Origin: Defluviicoccus sp.
Lineage (GTDB): Bacteria > Pseudomonadota > Alphaproteobacteria > MPNO01
DNA: 64,000 bases
Direction: 5' to 3'
Assembly (NCBI GenBank): GCA_022823775.1
Contig: JAJEHI010000080.1
Coordinates: 1-64,000 of the forward strand
This document shows, piece after piece, positions 44,863-53,400 of this stretch. The notes beneath the pieces are model-generated. The model searched no databases, was not told the origin of the DNA, and worked only from the letters and a program-made list of their open reading frames with translations. Within the stretch, counting starts at the first letter, position 1. Every line of letters begins with the position of its first letter. Both the position numbers and the translations under genes were made by a program.

Positions 44863-45147
44863 AAATTGGGAGGAAACGTCCAAGAGCGCAAAGACGCATA
44901 CGGTTCCCTTGGACGACGAAACCGCATGCCGCGGGCCGCAAATTACCCATGTGCCGGGCAGGGTCAACGGGCAAATTGTCGCGGGTCCGGCGGCAACCGT
45001 TCGTCCGCCCAAACGCGCCGTCCCCGCCGAATCCGGGCCGATCCCTTACGCGTCCGGCGGGCGCGTGCTACAAGACAGCCGGCGCCCGGCCGCGCGGTCC
45101 GGGGCGCCGGGTGCGTGCTTGGATAATCTGAACGAAATCAACGCATT
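44863..45147. other. Non-coding stretch upstream of the HyuA gene
   Basis: No convincing gene lies here on either strand. On the plus strand there is a GC-rich hairpin at 45079-45110 (CCGGCGCCCGG pairing with CCGGGGCGCCGG, one bulged base) and then GATAAT at 45122-45127, 20 bases before the start codon of the first HyuA-like gene. GGGAGGAAAC at 44868-44877 looks like a ribosome-binding site but no start codon follows at a suitable distance. The stretch may hold the operon promoter and, on the minus strand, a small transcript ending at the 44831 terminator. Confidence 0.4.
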
Positions 45148-47292
45148 ATGTCCGACGGGCAATCCGGTTCGCGTATCGGCATCGATATCGGCGGCACTTT
45201 CACGGATGTGGTCTATATCCGCGGCAAGGCGCTCTTTCGCGGCAAGTCGGACACTACGCATTACGACCTGAAGGTCGGCTTCATGAACGCGACGCGGGCG
45301 GCGGCGGAACGGGCCGGGGTCGCGCTCGACGACGCGCTGCGCGAGGCCGAATCGATCGCCTATTCGACCACCGTCGGCACCAACGCGCTGATCGAACGCC
45401 GCGGCGCCCGGCTCGGGCTGATCACCACCAAGGGGTTCGAGCACACCGTCCATGTCGGGCGCGCGCGCAACTGGGGCGACGGGCTGCCGACCGAGAAGAA
45501 ATACGACCGCGGCCGCGCCGTCCGCCCGGCGCCGCTGATCCCGCAAGACCGCATCGTCGGCATCCAGGAGCGCATCGACAATCTCGGCAACGTCATCGTC
45601 CCGATGCGCGACGAGGACGTGAGGAAGCAGGTCCGGTACCTCGTCGACAAGGGGGTGCGCGGCTTCGTGGTCGTTCTGCTCAACGCCTACGTCAACCCGG
45701 ACCACGAGAAGCGCATCGGCGACATCGTCGCGGACCAGTTCCCCGAATGCTATCTCGGCCACATGCCGGTCTTCCTGTCGCACCAGATTTCGCCCAAGGC
45801 AGGCGAGTACCGGCGCTCGATGACGGTGATCGTCGACGCCTATCTGCGGGACCTGACCGAGGGCCACGTGCTTCGCCTCTCCGACGACCTCCGCGAGATC
45901 GGATACAAGCGCCCGGTCTTCGTCGCCAAGAACACCGGCGGGCTGTCCTCGCTCTCGCGCTCGCAGGCGCTGCACCTGCTGGGCTCCAGCCCGGCCGCCT
46001 CGGTGATCGGCTCCGACCGCCTGGGCGAGCTGATCGGCGCGCCCAACGTGATCGTCTCCGACATGGGCGGCACCAGCTTCGACGTGGGCCTCGTGGTCGA
46101 AGGGCGGGACCGGGTCTACGAATACGATCCCGTGGTCGACCGCTTCCGGGTGCAGATTCCCTACGTCGCGCACTGGTCGGTCGGCGCCGGCGGCGGGTCG
46201 ATCGCCAAACTGGTGGACGGCGAGCTCAAGGTGGGTCCGGAAAGCGCGGGCTCGAACCCGGGGCCGGCGTGCTACGGCCGGGGCGGCGAGGAGCCGACGG
46301 TGACCGACGCGGACGTGGTGCTGGGCTACATCAACCCGGACAACTTCCTCGGCGGGCGAATCCGCATCGACGCCGCGCGCGCCGAAGCCGCGATCGAGAC
46401 CCGCATCGCCGGGCCGCTGGGACTCTCCACGACCGAGGCGGCGTGGGACATCAAGCGGCTGATCGACGGCTATATGGGCCAGGAAATGTACCGCATCTGC
46501 GCGCTCACCTCGGGCCAGGACCCGCGCGACTTCGTGCTGTTCGCGCTCGGCGGCGCGGGGCCGGTGCACGCGACCGGCTATGCCGACGGCGCCGACGTCG
46601 ACCGCGTCGCGACCTTCCCGGTCTCCAGCGTGTTCGGCGCCTTCTCGACGCTCACCATGGACGTGCTGCAGACCTACGAGCGGACGCTCCACCTCAATCT
46701 CTACTCGCACCGCGACAGGACATACGCGGCGGACAATATCGAGCGGTTCAACGCGGAGGTCGAAGCGCTGACCGCGATCGGCGAGCGCGACATGGCCGAA
46801 GAGGGATTCGATCCCGATTCGGTCGACCTCGAGCTGGAGGTCCATATGTGCTACGGCCAGCAGCGCCAGACCCTGCCGGTCCCCGTCCCCGGGCTCGGGC
46901 TGAAATCCGGCGACGACGTGAAGGCGATCTGCGACGACTTCAACGCGCGCTACGCGGAGAAGTACGGCGAGGGCGCGTGCTACCCCGAGGCCGGGATCGA
47001 GATGGTCGAGATGCGGCTCAACGCCGTCGGTCCGGCCGAAAAGCACGAATTCGCGACGCTCAAGCGCGACCGCAGTCCGGAAGCCTCGCGGATCGGCTCG
47101 CGCATGGCCTATTGGGGACCCGAGCACGGCCGCATCGACACCCCGGTCTACCGCCGCGAGACGCTCGGCGCGCGGGTGACGCTGCCCGGCCCGGTGCTCT
47201 GCGAGGCCGACGACACCGTAATCGTCGCGCCCCCCGGCTGGAAGATCCGCACCGACGACTGGGGGACCGGGTGGATCGAGCGGGTGGAGTGA
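45148..47292 (+). CDS. HyuA-type subunit (hydantoinase A / acetone carboxylase beta-like)
   Basis: This 714-residue protein has the ASKHA ATP-binding motifs of the family: IGIDIGGTFTDVV (10-22), STTVGTNALIE, NVIVSDMGGTSFDVGLV and SVGAGGGSIAKLVDG. GPACYGRGGEEPTVTDADVV follows. HyuA-type subunits phosphorylate a substrate carbonyl or enol in ATP-dependent hydantoinase, 5-oxoprolinase, and acetone or acetophenone carboxylases. RARNWGDGLPTEKKYDRG and the 714-residue length resemble the acetone-carboxylase-type members. There is no ribosome-binding site; GATAAT at 45122-45127 suggests a very short leader. The HyuB-like gene follows after a 97-base gap that holds a hairpin with a T-run. Confidence 0.88.
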   Translation: MSDGQSGSRIGIDIGGTFTDVVYIRGKALFRGKSDTTHYDLKVGFMNATRAAAERAGVALDDALREAESIAYSTTVGTNALIERRGARLGLITTKGFEHTVHVGRARNWGDGLPTEKKYDRGRAVRPAPLIPQDRIVGIQERIDNLGNVIVPMRDEDVRKQVRYLVDKGVRGFVVVLLNAYVNPDHEKRIGDIVADQFPECYLGHMPVFLSHQISPKAGEYRRSMTVIVDAYLRDLTEGHVLRLSDDLREIGYKRPVFVAKNTGGLSSLSRSQALHLLGSSPAASVIGSDRLGELIGAPNVIVSDMGGTSFDVGLVVEGRDRVYEYDPVVDRFRVQIPYVAHWSVGAGGGSIAKLVDGELKVGPESAGSNPGPACYGRGGEEPTVTDADVVLGYINPDNFLGGRIRIDAARAEAAIETRIAGPLGLSTTEAAWDIKRLIDGYMGQEMYRICALTSGQDPRDFVLFALGGAGPVHATGYADGADVDRVATFPVSSVFGAFSTLTMDVLQTYERTLHLNLYSHRDRTYAADNIERFNAEVEALTAIGERDMAEEGFDPDSVDLELEVHMCYGQQRQTLPVPVPGLGLKSGDDVKAICDDFNARYAEKYGEGACYPEAGIEMVEMRLNAVGPAEKHEFATLKRDRSPEASRIGSRMAYWGPEHGRIDTPVYRRETLGARVTLPGPVLCEADDTVIVAPPGWKIRTDDWGTGWIERVE

Positions 47293-47320
47293 CGGGCGGG
47301 ATGGGTCGTCCGGTTCCCCT

Positions 47321-47363
47321 CGTCATGGTCGGCGAAGGCCGACCATCCACGTTTTGTTTTTTT
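47321..47363 (+). terminator. Intra-operon hairpin with T-tract
   Basis: ATGGTCGGC (47325-47333) and GCCGACCAT (47338-47346) form a perfect 9-bp stem with a GAAG loop. Outer CGT/ACG bases (47321-47323, 47349-47351) can add three pairs. Directly after is TTTTGTTTTTTT (47352-47363). It lies between the hyuA-like and hyuB-like genes and could attenuate transcription. The element also resembles the dispersed REP-like palindromes of alphaproteobacteria. Confidence 0.6.
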
Positions 47364-47389
47364 GGACATGACGGTTGGGGGCGGGGCGC

Positions 47390-49549
47390 GTGAGTAAGCT
47401 CTTCGACCGCCATGTGAGCCTGTTCGACGGGCTGGTCTACGACCGCGACGTTTACGACCGGCGGCCGGGCTGCGATCCCGAGCTGATCTGCCGCGGGCTG
47501 GAGCCGGTCACCGACGTCGAGCGGCGCGGCATGGCGCTGCTGAACGACGTCGACGCCGACATCCTGACCCACAAGCTGTCGTCGATCGTCGAGGAGGCGC
47601 GCGACGTCTACATGGCGCTCTCGATCTCGGAAGGGATCATCACCGGCGACATGAACTGCGGCATCTTCACCGCCTCGGGCGATCCGGTGGTGGTGGGGAC
47701 CGGCATCTACTTCCACACCCTGCTCAACAACGCCCAGCTCAAATACATCCTGAAATATTACCGGGACGACCCCTCGGTCGGGCTCGCCGACGGCGACATC
47801 TTCTTCTTCAACGAGGAGCTCGCCGGCGGCATCCACAACATGGACATGTTCTCCGCCATGCCGATCTTCTGGGAGGGCGAGCCGGTCGCCTGGGCCGAGG
47901 TCGGCGGCCACCAGGGGGATACCGGCTCGATCACGCCGGGCGGGTTCGCGCCGACGGCGAAGTCGCGCTACGAGGAAGGCTTCCACATGCCGGCGGTCCG
48001 GATCGGGCGCGACTTCCGGCTGCGCCAGGACATCCTCGACTACATGTCGGGCACGGTGCGCAACCCGCTGGTGTTCGCCGCCGACCTGAAATCGCGCGTC
48101 GCCACCCTGTTCCAGATCCGCCGCCGCTTCCTGCGCGAGGTCGAACGCCGGGGCGTCGAGCAGGTGGTGGGCGGCATGCGCCGGGTGCTGGTGCGCGGCG
48201 AAGAGAACGCGCGCGCGAGGCTGCGTCAGATCGACGACGGCGTCTTCCGCTCGGTGCTGTTCAACGACGACCACGGAACGTTCTTCGGGCTGACCCGGGT
48301 GCCGCTCGCCGCGGTCAAGGAGGACGACCGGCTCGCCGTAATCCTCCAGGGGGTCTCGCCGGAAAACCACGAGGGGCCGTTCAATTCGAGCTGGCACCTG
48401 ACCCGGGCGGCGACGGCGGTCTACCTGTTCTCCTATTTCTTCCGCGGCCTGCTGCCGGCCAATGCCGGGCTGCTGGAGCCGGTGAGCTACCATGTCGAGG
48501 GGCCGTCGATGATGAACGCCCCGGACGAGCTCGCGCACGGGCTCGCCAACCAGACCTGCTCCTTCGCGACCCAGAACATGTACATGGTCGGCGCCAAGAT
48601 GCTGTTCGGCAGCGAGCACCGCGAGGCCGTCCAGGCGCCGCAATCGCGCAACTACTCGCTCCCCATCTTCGGCGGCATGAACCGGCGCGGCTATTACGGC
48701 GTCAATTTCGGCGGCAGCACCAACGCGGGCGGCGGCGGCGGGCGCTACGACATGGACGGCGAGCACGCGCTGGGATTCTACTGGGGACCGTGGACCGACG
48801 CCGGCGAGGTCGAGGAGCAGGACGAGCGCCTGCCGCATCTGATCCTGTCGCGCGGGCTCGACAAGAACTTCCACGGCTTCGGCAAGTACCGGGGCGGGAC
48901 GCCGCTGCTGGAAGTCGCGATGGGCTGCGGCGACGCGGACTGCGCGATGAGCTCGTGGGGGAGCTGCGACAAGCTGAGCTTCAATTACGGCCTGTTCGGC
49001 GGCTATGCCGGCCCGCCCAACCCGCGCCTGGTGATCCGCGACAGCGATTTCGCCGAACGGGTCCGGGCGGGCGAGGATATCGAGCTCGGCCAGTACGCGC
49101 TGCTCGCGGAGAAGCCGCTCGGCGGCGATTACGTGCTGACCTCGTCCTCGAAGGATGCCGAGGGATTCGGCGAGAACGACCTCGTGGTGCATTCGGTCGG
49201 CGCCGGCGGCGGCTACGGCGACGTGCTGGAGCGCGACCCCGAACTGGTGCTCGCCGACCTCGCGGACGGGCTGATCGGGAGCGACGTCGCGGAAAAGATC
49301 TACGGTGTCGTCGTCGACAAGTCCGGCACGCGGGTCGACGAAACCGCGACCGGGCGCCGGCGCGCGCGCATCCGCAAGCAGCGCCTCACCAAGGGCCGGC
49401 CGTTCGACGATTTCGTCCGCGGCTGGAAGAAGAAGCGCCCGCCCGCGGCCGCGCTCGAAAAATACGGCCACTGGCCGGAACCGAGGCTGGAGACCTACGA
49501 CGAGCCGTTCTGGGGCCTCTACCGCGACGGCGGGGGCAGGCGTGGGTAG
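47390..49549 (+). CDS. HyuB-type subunit resembling acetone carboxylase alpha
   Basis: From GTG 47390 this gives 719 residues. It shares with acetone carboxylase alpha subunits the segments IFWEGEP, GKYRGG, GAGGGYGDVLERDPELVLAD, KIYGVVVDKSGTRVDE and RIRKQRLTKGRP near the C-terminus, more than with classic HyuB hydantoinases. HyuB-type subunits contain the carboxylation or ring-opening site; in acetone carboxylase it binds manganese. GGHQGDTGSITPGG and HEGPFNSSW are further family segments. A TTG five codons upstream is possible. The small acetone carboxylase gamma subunit is not present. It probably forms a complex with one or both HyuA-like proteins. Confidence 0.85.
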   Translation: MSKLFDRHVSLFDGLVYDRDVYDRRPGCDPELICRGLEPVTDVERRGMALLNDVDADILTHKLSSIVEEARDVYMALSISEGIITGDMNCGIFTASGDPVVVGTGIYFHTLLNNAQLKYILKYYRDDPSVGLADGDIFFFNEELAGGIHNMDMFSAMPIFWEGEPVAWAEVGGHQGDTGSITPGGFAPTAKSRYEEGFHMPAVRIGRDFRLRQDILDYMSGTVRNPLVFAADLKSRVATLFQIRRRFLREVERRGVEQVVGGMRRVLVRGEENARARLRQIDDGVFRSVLFNDDHGTFFGLTRVPLAAVKEDDRLAVILQGVSPENHEGPFNSSWHLTRAATAVYLFSYFFRGLLPANAGLLEPVSYHVEGPSMMNAPDELAHGLANQTCSFATQNMYMVGAKMLFGSEHREAVQAPQSRNYSLPIFGGMNRRGYYGVNFGGSTNAGGGGGRYDMDGEHALGFYWGPWTDAGEVEEQDERLPHLILSRGLDKNFHGFGKYRGGTPLLEVAMGCGDADCAMSSWGSCDKLSFNYGLFGGYAGPPNPRLVIRDSDFAERVRAGEDIELGQYALLAEKPLGGDYVLTSSSKDAEGFGENDLVVHSVGAGGGYGDVLERDPELVLADLADGLIGSDVAEKIYGVVVDKSGTRVDETATGRRRARIRKQRLTKGRPFDDFVRGWKKKRPPAAALEKYGHWPEPRLETYDEPFWGLYRDGGGRRG

Positions 49550-49564
49550 GTCGTACCCGGCATC

Positions 49565-49672
49565 CCCCCTCACCCTGACCCTCTCCCCCACAGGAGAGAG
49601 GGGACTCGCTTGCCCGATCCTTTCTGCCCCCTCCCTTCCCGCTCGCGGGAGGGGCCGGGGGAGGGTGGCCGG
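49565..49672. repeat. Composite GC-rich repeat, family 2, copy A
   Basis: Two hairpins of similar design lie side by side: CCCTCTCCCC facing GGAGAGAGGGG around 49579-49603, and CCCTCCC with GGGAGGGG around 49628-49654. CGGGGGAGGGTGGCC ends the element. The same order and wording occur at 54281-54396, and inverted at 56806-56918. It lies between the hyuB-like gene and the next gene, so it could affect RNA stability in the operon. Confidence 0.85.
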
Positions 49673-49720
49673 TCGGCCTTCGCTGCCCTTGACGGGGAGG
49701 CAGAGCCGAGGGGTCGGCCG

Positions 49721-50437
49721 ATGACGACCCCGCTCGACCGCCTGATGGAGAGCGCGCCGGGGCCGCTGTTCGCGCCGCTCGGGCTCGCTCTGCCGCTTCG
49801 GATCGAGCAGGCGGAACGGGACGAGTTCGAGTCCGATCCGGCGCTCGCGAGCTTCGTCCTGCGTTCGGCGCGGGCGGTGCTGGAGGCGGATGCCGTCGCC
49901 GCCGCGTTCGATTGCGCGGGCGCGCCGTCCGAGGCGACGCTGGCGCTGACCCGGCGGCTCGCGGACGAGATGGGAGACGGAACGGCGGTGCTCGGCACGC
50001 TCGCCGCGCCGTCCGCGCTCGACGCCCGTCGGGCGACCGCGGCGGTGGAGGGGCTCTGCGGCGCGGGCGCGGCCGGGCTGGTCGTGCTGGAGGAGGCCGA
50101 CGACCCCGACCCCGGGCTGCTCGGCGGTCTCGACGCGGCCTTCAATCTTGCCGCCTACTACCAGGTCCCGGCGATCTATCTTGCGCGGCGGACCGTCGAC
50201 GCGGGCGTGCTGGACGCCGCGCGGGCGGCCGGCGCGCGCTGGGCAGTCGGGCCGGGCGATGCCGACGGCGCCGTGGCGTCGGTCCCGCTCGAGCTGTTCG
50301 GCGGGGACGAGGCGGCGGCGTCCGGCTGGGCGGCGGCTCTGCCGGGCGGGGTCCGGCTCTATATCCCGTCCTGGGAGATCCCGGCCGATACGCCGGTCGA
50401 GGCCGTCGCCGCGGTCCGCCGCGCGCTCCGCGCCTGA
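49721..50437 (+). CDS. Short protein with uroporphyrinogen-decarboxylase-like C-terminus
   Basis: From ATG 49721 this encodes 238 residues, very rich in alanine. The C-terminal LYIPSWEIPADTPVEAVAAV matches the closing motif of the URO-D/methyltransferase superfamily (…EIPPDTPPENV…), and LTRRLADEMGDGTAVLGTLA fits a strand-helix unit of the same TIM barrel. URO-D proteins are about 340 residues, so this is a shortened form and lacks the usual N-terminal arginine motif. Its role in a carboxylase cluster is unknown; a scaffold or substrate-handling partner is possible. The longer frame from 49610 would be translated from the repeat and is not preferred. It is 13 bases from the next gene. Confidence 0.6.
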   Translation: MTTPLDRLMESAPGPLFAPLGLALPLRIEQAERDEFESDPALASFVLRSARAVLEADAVAAAFDCAGAPSEATLALTRRLADEMGDGTAVLGTLAAPSALDARRATAAVEGLCGAGAAGLVVLEEADDPDPGLLGGLDAAFNLAAYYQVPAIYLARRTVDAGVLDAARAAGARWAVGPGDADGAVASVPLELFGGDEAAASGWAAALPGGVRLYIPSWEIPADTPVEAVAAVRRALRA

Positions 50438-50450
50438 GGAGGGGGAAGGG

Positions 50451-52424
50451 TTGTACAGTATCGATATCGACATCGGCGGCACGTTCACCGACGGGTTCTT
50501 CTCCGACGGCGAACGGGTCGAGACCCGCAAGGTGCTCACCACCCCGCACGACATCACCGAGAGCTTCATGAGCTGCGTCGAGGCGGGGAGCGAAGCGTTC
50601 GGGCTCGACCTCGGCGACTTCCTGCGCGCGACCGGGGTGGCCCGGGTCTCGACCACCGTGGGCACCAACCTGCTGGTCCAGCGGGCCGGCCCGAAACTCG
50701 GCCTGATCGTCACCGCCGGGCACGAGAAGGACCTTTACGCCAGGGAGGGAAAGGCCGGGATCCTCGACCGCTTCGTCGCCGCCGGCATGGTGGCGGGCGT
50801 GGACGAGCAGGTCGACGACCGCGGCCGCGTGCGCAGGCGGGTGGAACCGGAACCCCTGCTGGAGGCGGTGCGCGGCCTGCTGGCGGACGGCGCGCGGATG
50901 ATCGGCATCAGCTTCCGCAACGCCTGGCGGAACGCCGACAACGAGCTCCGCGCGCGCGCCCTGATCCGCGAACGCTACCCGGTCCACTATCTGCGCTCGG
51001 TCCCGCTGCAGATCGGCACCGAGGTGATCCACGTCGCCGACGACCACGGGCGGACCAATTCGCTCGCGCTCAACGCCTATATCCACGCCGAGATGGCGCG
51101 CACCCTTTACCGCGCCGAGGACAAGCTGCGCGCGGCGGGCTACGACCGGCCGCTGCTGGCGGTCCATTCGAGCGGCGGCAACGCGCGGGTCGCGAAGACG
51201 GTCGCGCTCAATACGCTCCACTCCGGCCCGGCGGTGGCGATCCGGGGCGCCGCCCACCTCGCCCGCCGGCTCAGGCTGGGCCGGGTGGTGACCACCGACA
51301 TGGGCGGCACCAGCCTCGACATCGCGATGATCGAGGGCGGCGCCGCGCCGGTGTCGGACGAGCCCAGCGTCGAGGACATCCCGCTTTCCACTCCGATGAT
51401 CGAGGTCGAATCGCTCGGCGCGGGCGGCGGCAGCATCGCCTCGGTGGCGAACGGGAGGCTCCGGGTCGGGCCGAGGAGCGCCGGCGCCGCGCCGGGCCCG
51501 GCCTGCTACGCGCGGGGCGGGACCGAGCCGACGGTGACCGACGCCAACCTGCTGCTCGGCTATATCGACCCCGAGGCCTTCATGGGCGGACGGATGAAGC
51601 TGGATGCGGCGCTCGCCGAGCGCGCGATGGAGCGCCGCGTCGCGCGCGAGAAGGGCGTCGGGGTCGAGAACGCCGCGCTCGAGGTGCGCGAGGCGATCGA
51701 CCGCCAGATGGCGCTCGAAATCCGCCGCCGGCTCGGCGCGGCGGGCTTCGACCCGGCGCGGACGGCGCTGTTCTCCTTCGGCGGCTCGGGCCCGCTCCAT
51801 GCCTGCGCGGTGGCGGATCTGCTCGGCATTCCCCGGGTCTACGCCTTCCCCTACGGCTCGGTGTTCAGCGCCTTCGGATCGTCCACCACCAACGTGCGCC
51901 ACGCCTACGCGCGGACCCTCGGCATCCCGATGACCCAGATCGACCGGGCGGACGCGGTGCTGGCGGGGTTCCGCGACCAGGCGGTCGCCGACATGCGGGG
52001 CGAGGGGTTCGACGCCAGGGCGGTCAGGACCTCGGCCGAAATCGTGGTGACCACCGGCAAGCGGTTCAAGACGGTGCCGGTGCGGGGGCGCCGGGGAACG
52101 GTCGCCGCGACGCTCGACGGCGAGCGCGGGCGCATCCAGGCCGTCCGGCTGTCCGCCGAGTGCGAGGTGCCGCACTGGACCCCCGTCAAGGCGGAACAGA
52201 AGGCGCTCCGCGCGCCGCGCCCGCTCGGCCGGCGCACCGTCCGCTGGGTCGCGGGCGGGCGGCTCGCCACCCAGGTCTACGCGCGCGACGGCCTGAAGCC
52301 GGGCCACGTCCTCCGCGGCCCCGCGATGGTCGACGGCCCCGACACCTCCTACGCCGTCGCGCCCGGCTGGCGCCTCACGGTCGACGACTACGCCAACTTC
52401 GTCCTGACCCGCAGCGAGGGTTAG
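50451..52424 (+). CDS. Second HyuA-type subunit
   Basis: From TTG 50451, just after GAGGGGGAAGGG, this gives 657 residues beginning YSIDIDIGGTFTDGFFSDG. It has the other ASKHA motifs STTVGTNLLVQRAG, VTTDMGGTSLDIAMIEGG and ESLGAGGGSIASVANG, with GPACYARGGTEPTVTDANLL after. It is clearly a paralogue of the protein at 45148 but diverged (shorter, different middle). Acetophenone carboxylase also has two HyuA-like chains and one HyuB-like chain, which is the composition seen here. Whether this protein replaces or joins the first HyuA in a complex is not known. Confidence 0.88.
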   Translation: MYSIDIDIGGTFTDGFFSDGERVETRKVLTTPHDITESFMSCVEAGSEAFGLDLGDFLRATGVARVSTTVGTNLLVQRAGPKLGLIVTAGHEKDLYAREGKAGILDRFVAAGMVAGVDEQVDDRGRVRRRVEPEPLLEAVRGLLADGARMIGISFRNAWRNADNELRARALIRERYPVHYLRSVPLQIGTEVIHVADDHGRTNSLALNAYIHAEMARTLYRAEDKLRAAGYDRPLLAVHSSGGNARVAKTVALNTLHSGPAVAIRGAAHLARRLRLGRVVTTDMGGTSLDIAMIEGGAAPVSDEPSVEDIPLSTPMIEVESLGAGGGSIASVANGRLRVGPRSAGAAPGPACYARGGTEPTVTDANLLLGYIDPEAFMGGRMKLDAALAERAMERRVAREKGVGVENAALEVREAIDRQMALEIRRRLGAAGFDPARTALFSFGGSGPLHACAVADLLGIPRVYAFPYGSVFSAFGSSTTNVRHAYARTLGIPMTQIDRADAVLAGFRDQAVADMRGEGFDARAVRTSAEIVVTTGKRFKTVPVRGRRGTVAATLDGERGRIQAVRLSAECEVPHWTPVKAEQKALRAPRPLGRRTVRWVAGGRLATQVYARDGLKPGHVLRGPAMVDGPDTSYAVAPGWRLTVDDYANFVLTRSEG

Positions 52425-52548
52425 CGATCCGGTCCGGATCGGGCCGTTTTCGCCCCCTCCGTCGTCCCGGACCCGGTCCGGAGTGACATCGGAGGCGATG
52501 GGATTCTCGCGCTCCGGACCTGAAATTGTCCTTGTGTGATAATTTTTC

Positions 52549-52577
52549 TTGACTGGGGACGCGAATCACCCCATATT
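52549..52577 (+). promoter_or_regulatory. Candidate sigma-70 promoter
   Basis: TTGACT (52549-52554) and CATATT (52572-52577) are separated by exactly 17 bases, in an AT-rich patch unlike its surroundings. It points toward the gene at 52667 and lies about 90 bases upstream of it. Confidence 0.5.
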
Positions 52578-52666
52578 TCTCATGGTCGAGAAATGGGCGC
52601 CGCATCTGCCGGCGCCCTTTTTCGTGGCCGGATTCCACCGCATCGCTGGGATGGAGAACCTCGGGC

Positions 52667-53230
52667 ATGGCCAAGTGCCGCATCGGGCGCCTCGGGCGCG
52701 TCGGGCTCCGGGACGTCTGGGAGCGCGAGCGCCGCGACTTCGCCCCCTGGCTCGCCGAGCCCGACAACCTCGCCTTGCTCGGCGAGGCGGTCGGGCTTCC
52801 GCTCGAAGCGCCGGTGCTGGAAAAACCGGTCGGCGGGTGCCGCGCCGACATCGTATGCCGCGACGCGGCCACCCTTTCTCCGGTGGTGATAGAGACCCAG
52901 CTCGAGCGGTCGGACCACTGCCATCTCGGCCAGGTCGTGGCCTACGCGGCGGGGATCGAAGCCTCCGCCGCGATCTGGCTGGCGGCCGGGTTCCGCGACC
53001 TCCACCGGGTCGCGCTCGACCGGCTGAACCGCCAGGGAGACATACGCTATTTCGGGGTGGAGCTGGAGATGTGGAAGCTGGGCGACACGGCCGCGCCGAT
53101 ATTCCGCGTCGTCTCGCGGCCCGCCGACCCGCCCCCGGAGGTCACGGCGCCGTCCATCCGCCCGGCCCCCGCCCGCCGCGCCGTCCGCCTGCCCGGTCTC
53201 CCGTCGCGGCCGGTCAGCATCGTCGGATGA
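52667..53230 (+). CDS. Stand-alone N-terminal nuclease-like domain of DUF4268-type proteins
   Basis: This 187-residue protein begins LGRVGLRDVWERERRDFAPW and LLGEAVGLPLEAPVLEKPVG, then CRADIVCRDAATLSPVVIET and QLERSDHCHLGQVVAYAAGI. This is the N-terminal half of DUF4268 proteins. The spacing ADI…VVIETQ is a PD-(D/E)XK-like pattern (Asp, Glu, Gln) similar to many DNA-binding or restriction-type nucleases. Most relatives carry a further C-terminal domain of about 150 residues; here it is replaced by a Pro/Arg-rich tail, so the gene is truncated or a single-domain version. A sigma-70-like promoter lies upstream. It interrupts an otherwise metabolic cluster. Confidence 0.7.
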   Translation: MAKCRIGRLGRVGLRDVWERERRDFAPWLAEPDNLALLGEAVGLPLEAPVLEKPVGGCRADIVCRDAATLSPVVIETQLERSDHCHLGQVVAYAAGIEASAAIWLAAGFRDLHRVALDRLNRQGDIRYFGVELEMWKLGDTAAPIFRVVSRPADPPPEVTAPSIRPAPARRAVRLPGLPSRPVSIVG

Positions 53231-53400
53231 GGAGTCCCCCTTTCCCGGCCGGCGCGGAGGGGCTTGACCGCGCCGGCGCGTCTGCCGGAGAGTCGGGGGA
53301 CCGGTCGCGAATGCCGCGATCGGGCTGGCGGCGTCAGGGGCGTGCCCGAATCGACGGCCATTCATCGGCGGATCCGTTTCGCGGCGCGGGAGGCGCGGCG

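Noticed and set aside
44840-45271. Plus-strand ORFs starting in the gap before the first HyuA gene
   Set aside because: They overlap the start of HyuA in other frames, and their translations are random-looking. The GGGAGG at 44868 has no start codon at a usable distance.
49610-49720. N-terminal extension of the URO-D-like protein
   Set aside because: The 37 extra codons come from the family 2 repeat and would start inside its hairpin region. ATG 49721 follows GAGGGG and begins a plausible protein.
45046-50713. Very long minus-strand open frames opposite the carboxylase genes
   Set aside because: They are the shadow of GC-rich plus-strand genes: low-complexity Arg/Asp/His-rich translations without motifs. 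The plus-strand frames carry the clear ATPase and carboxylase motifs.
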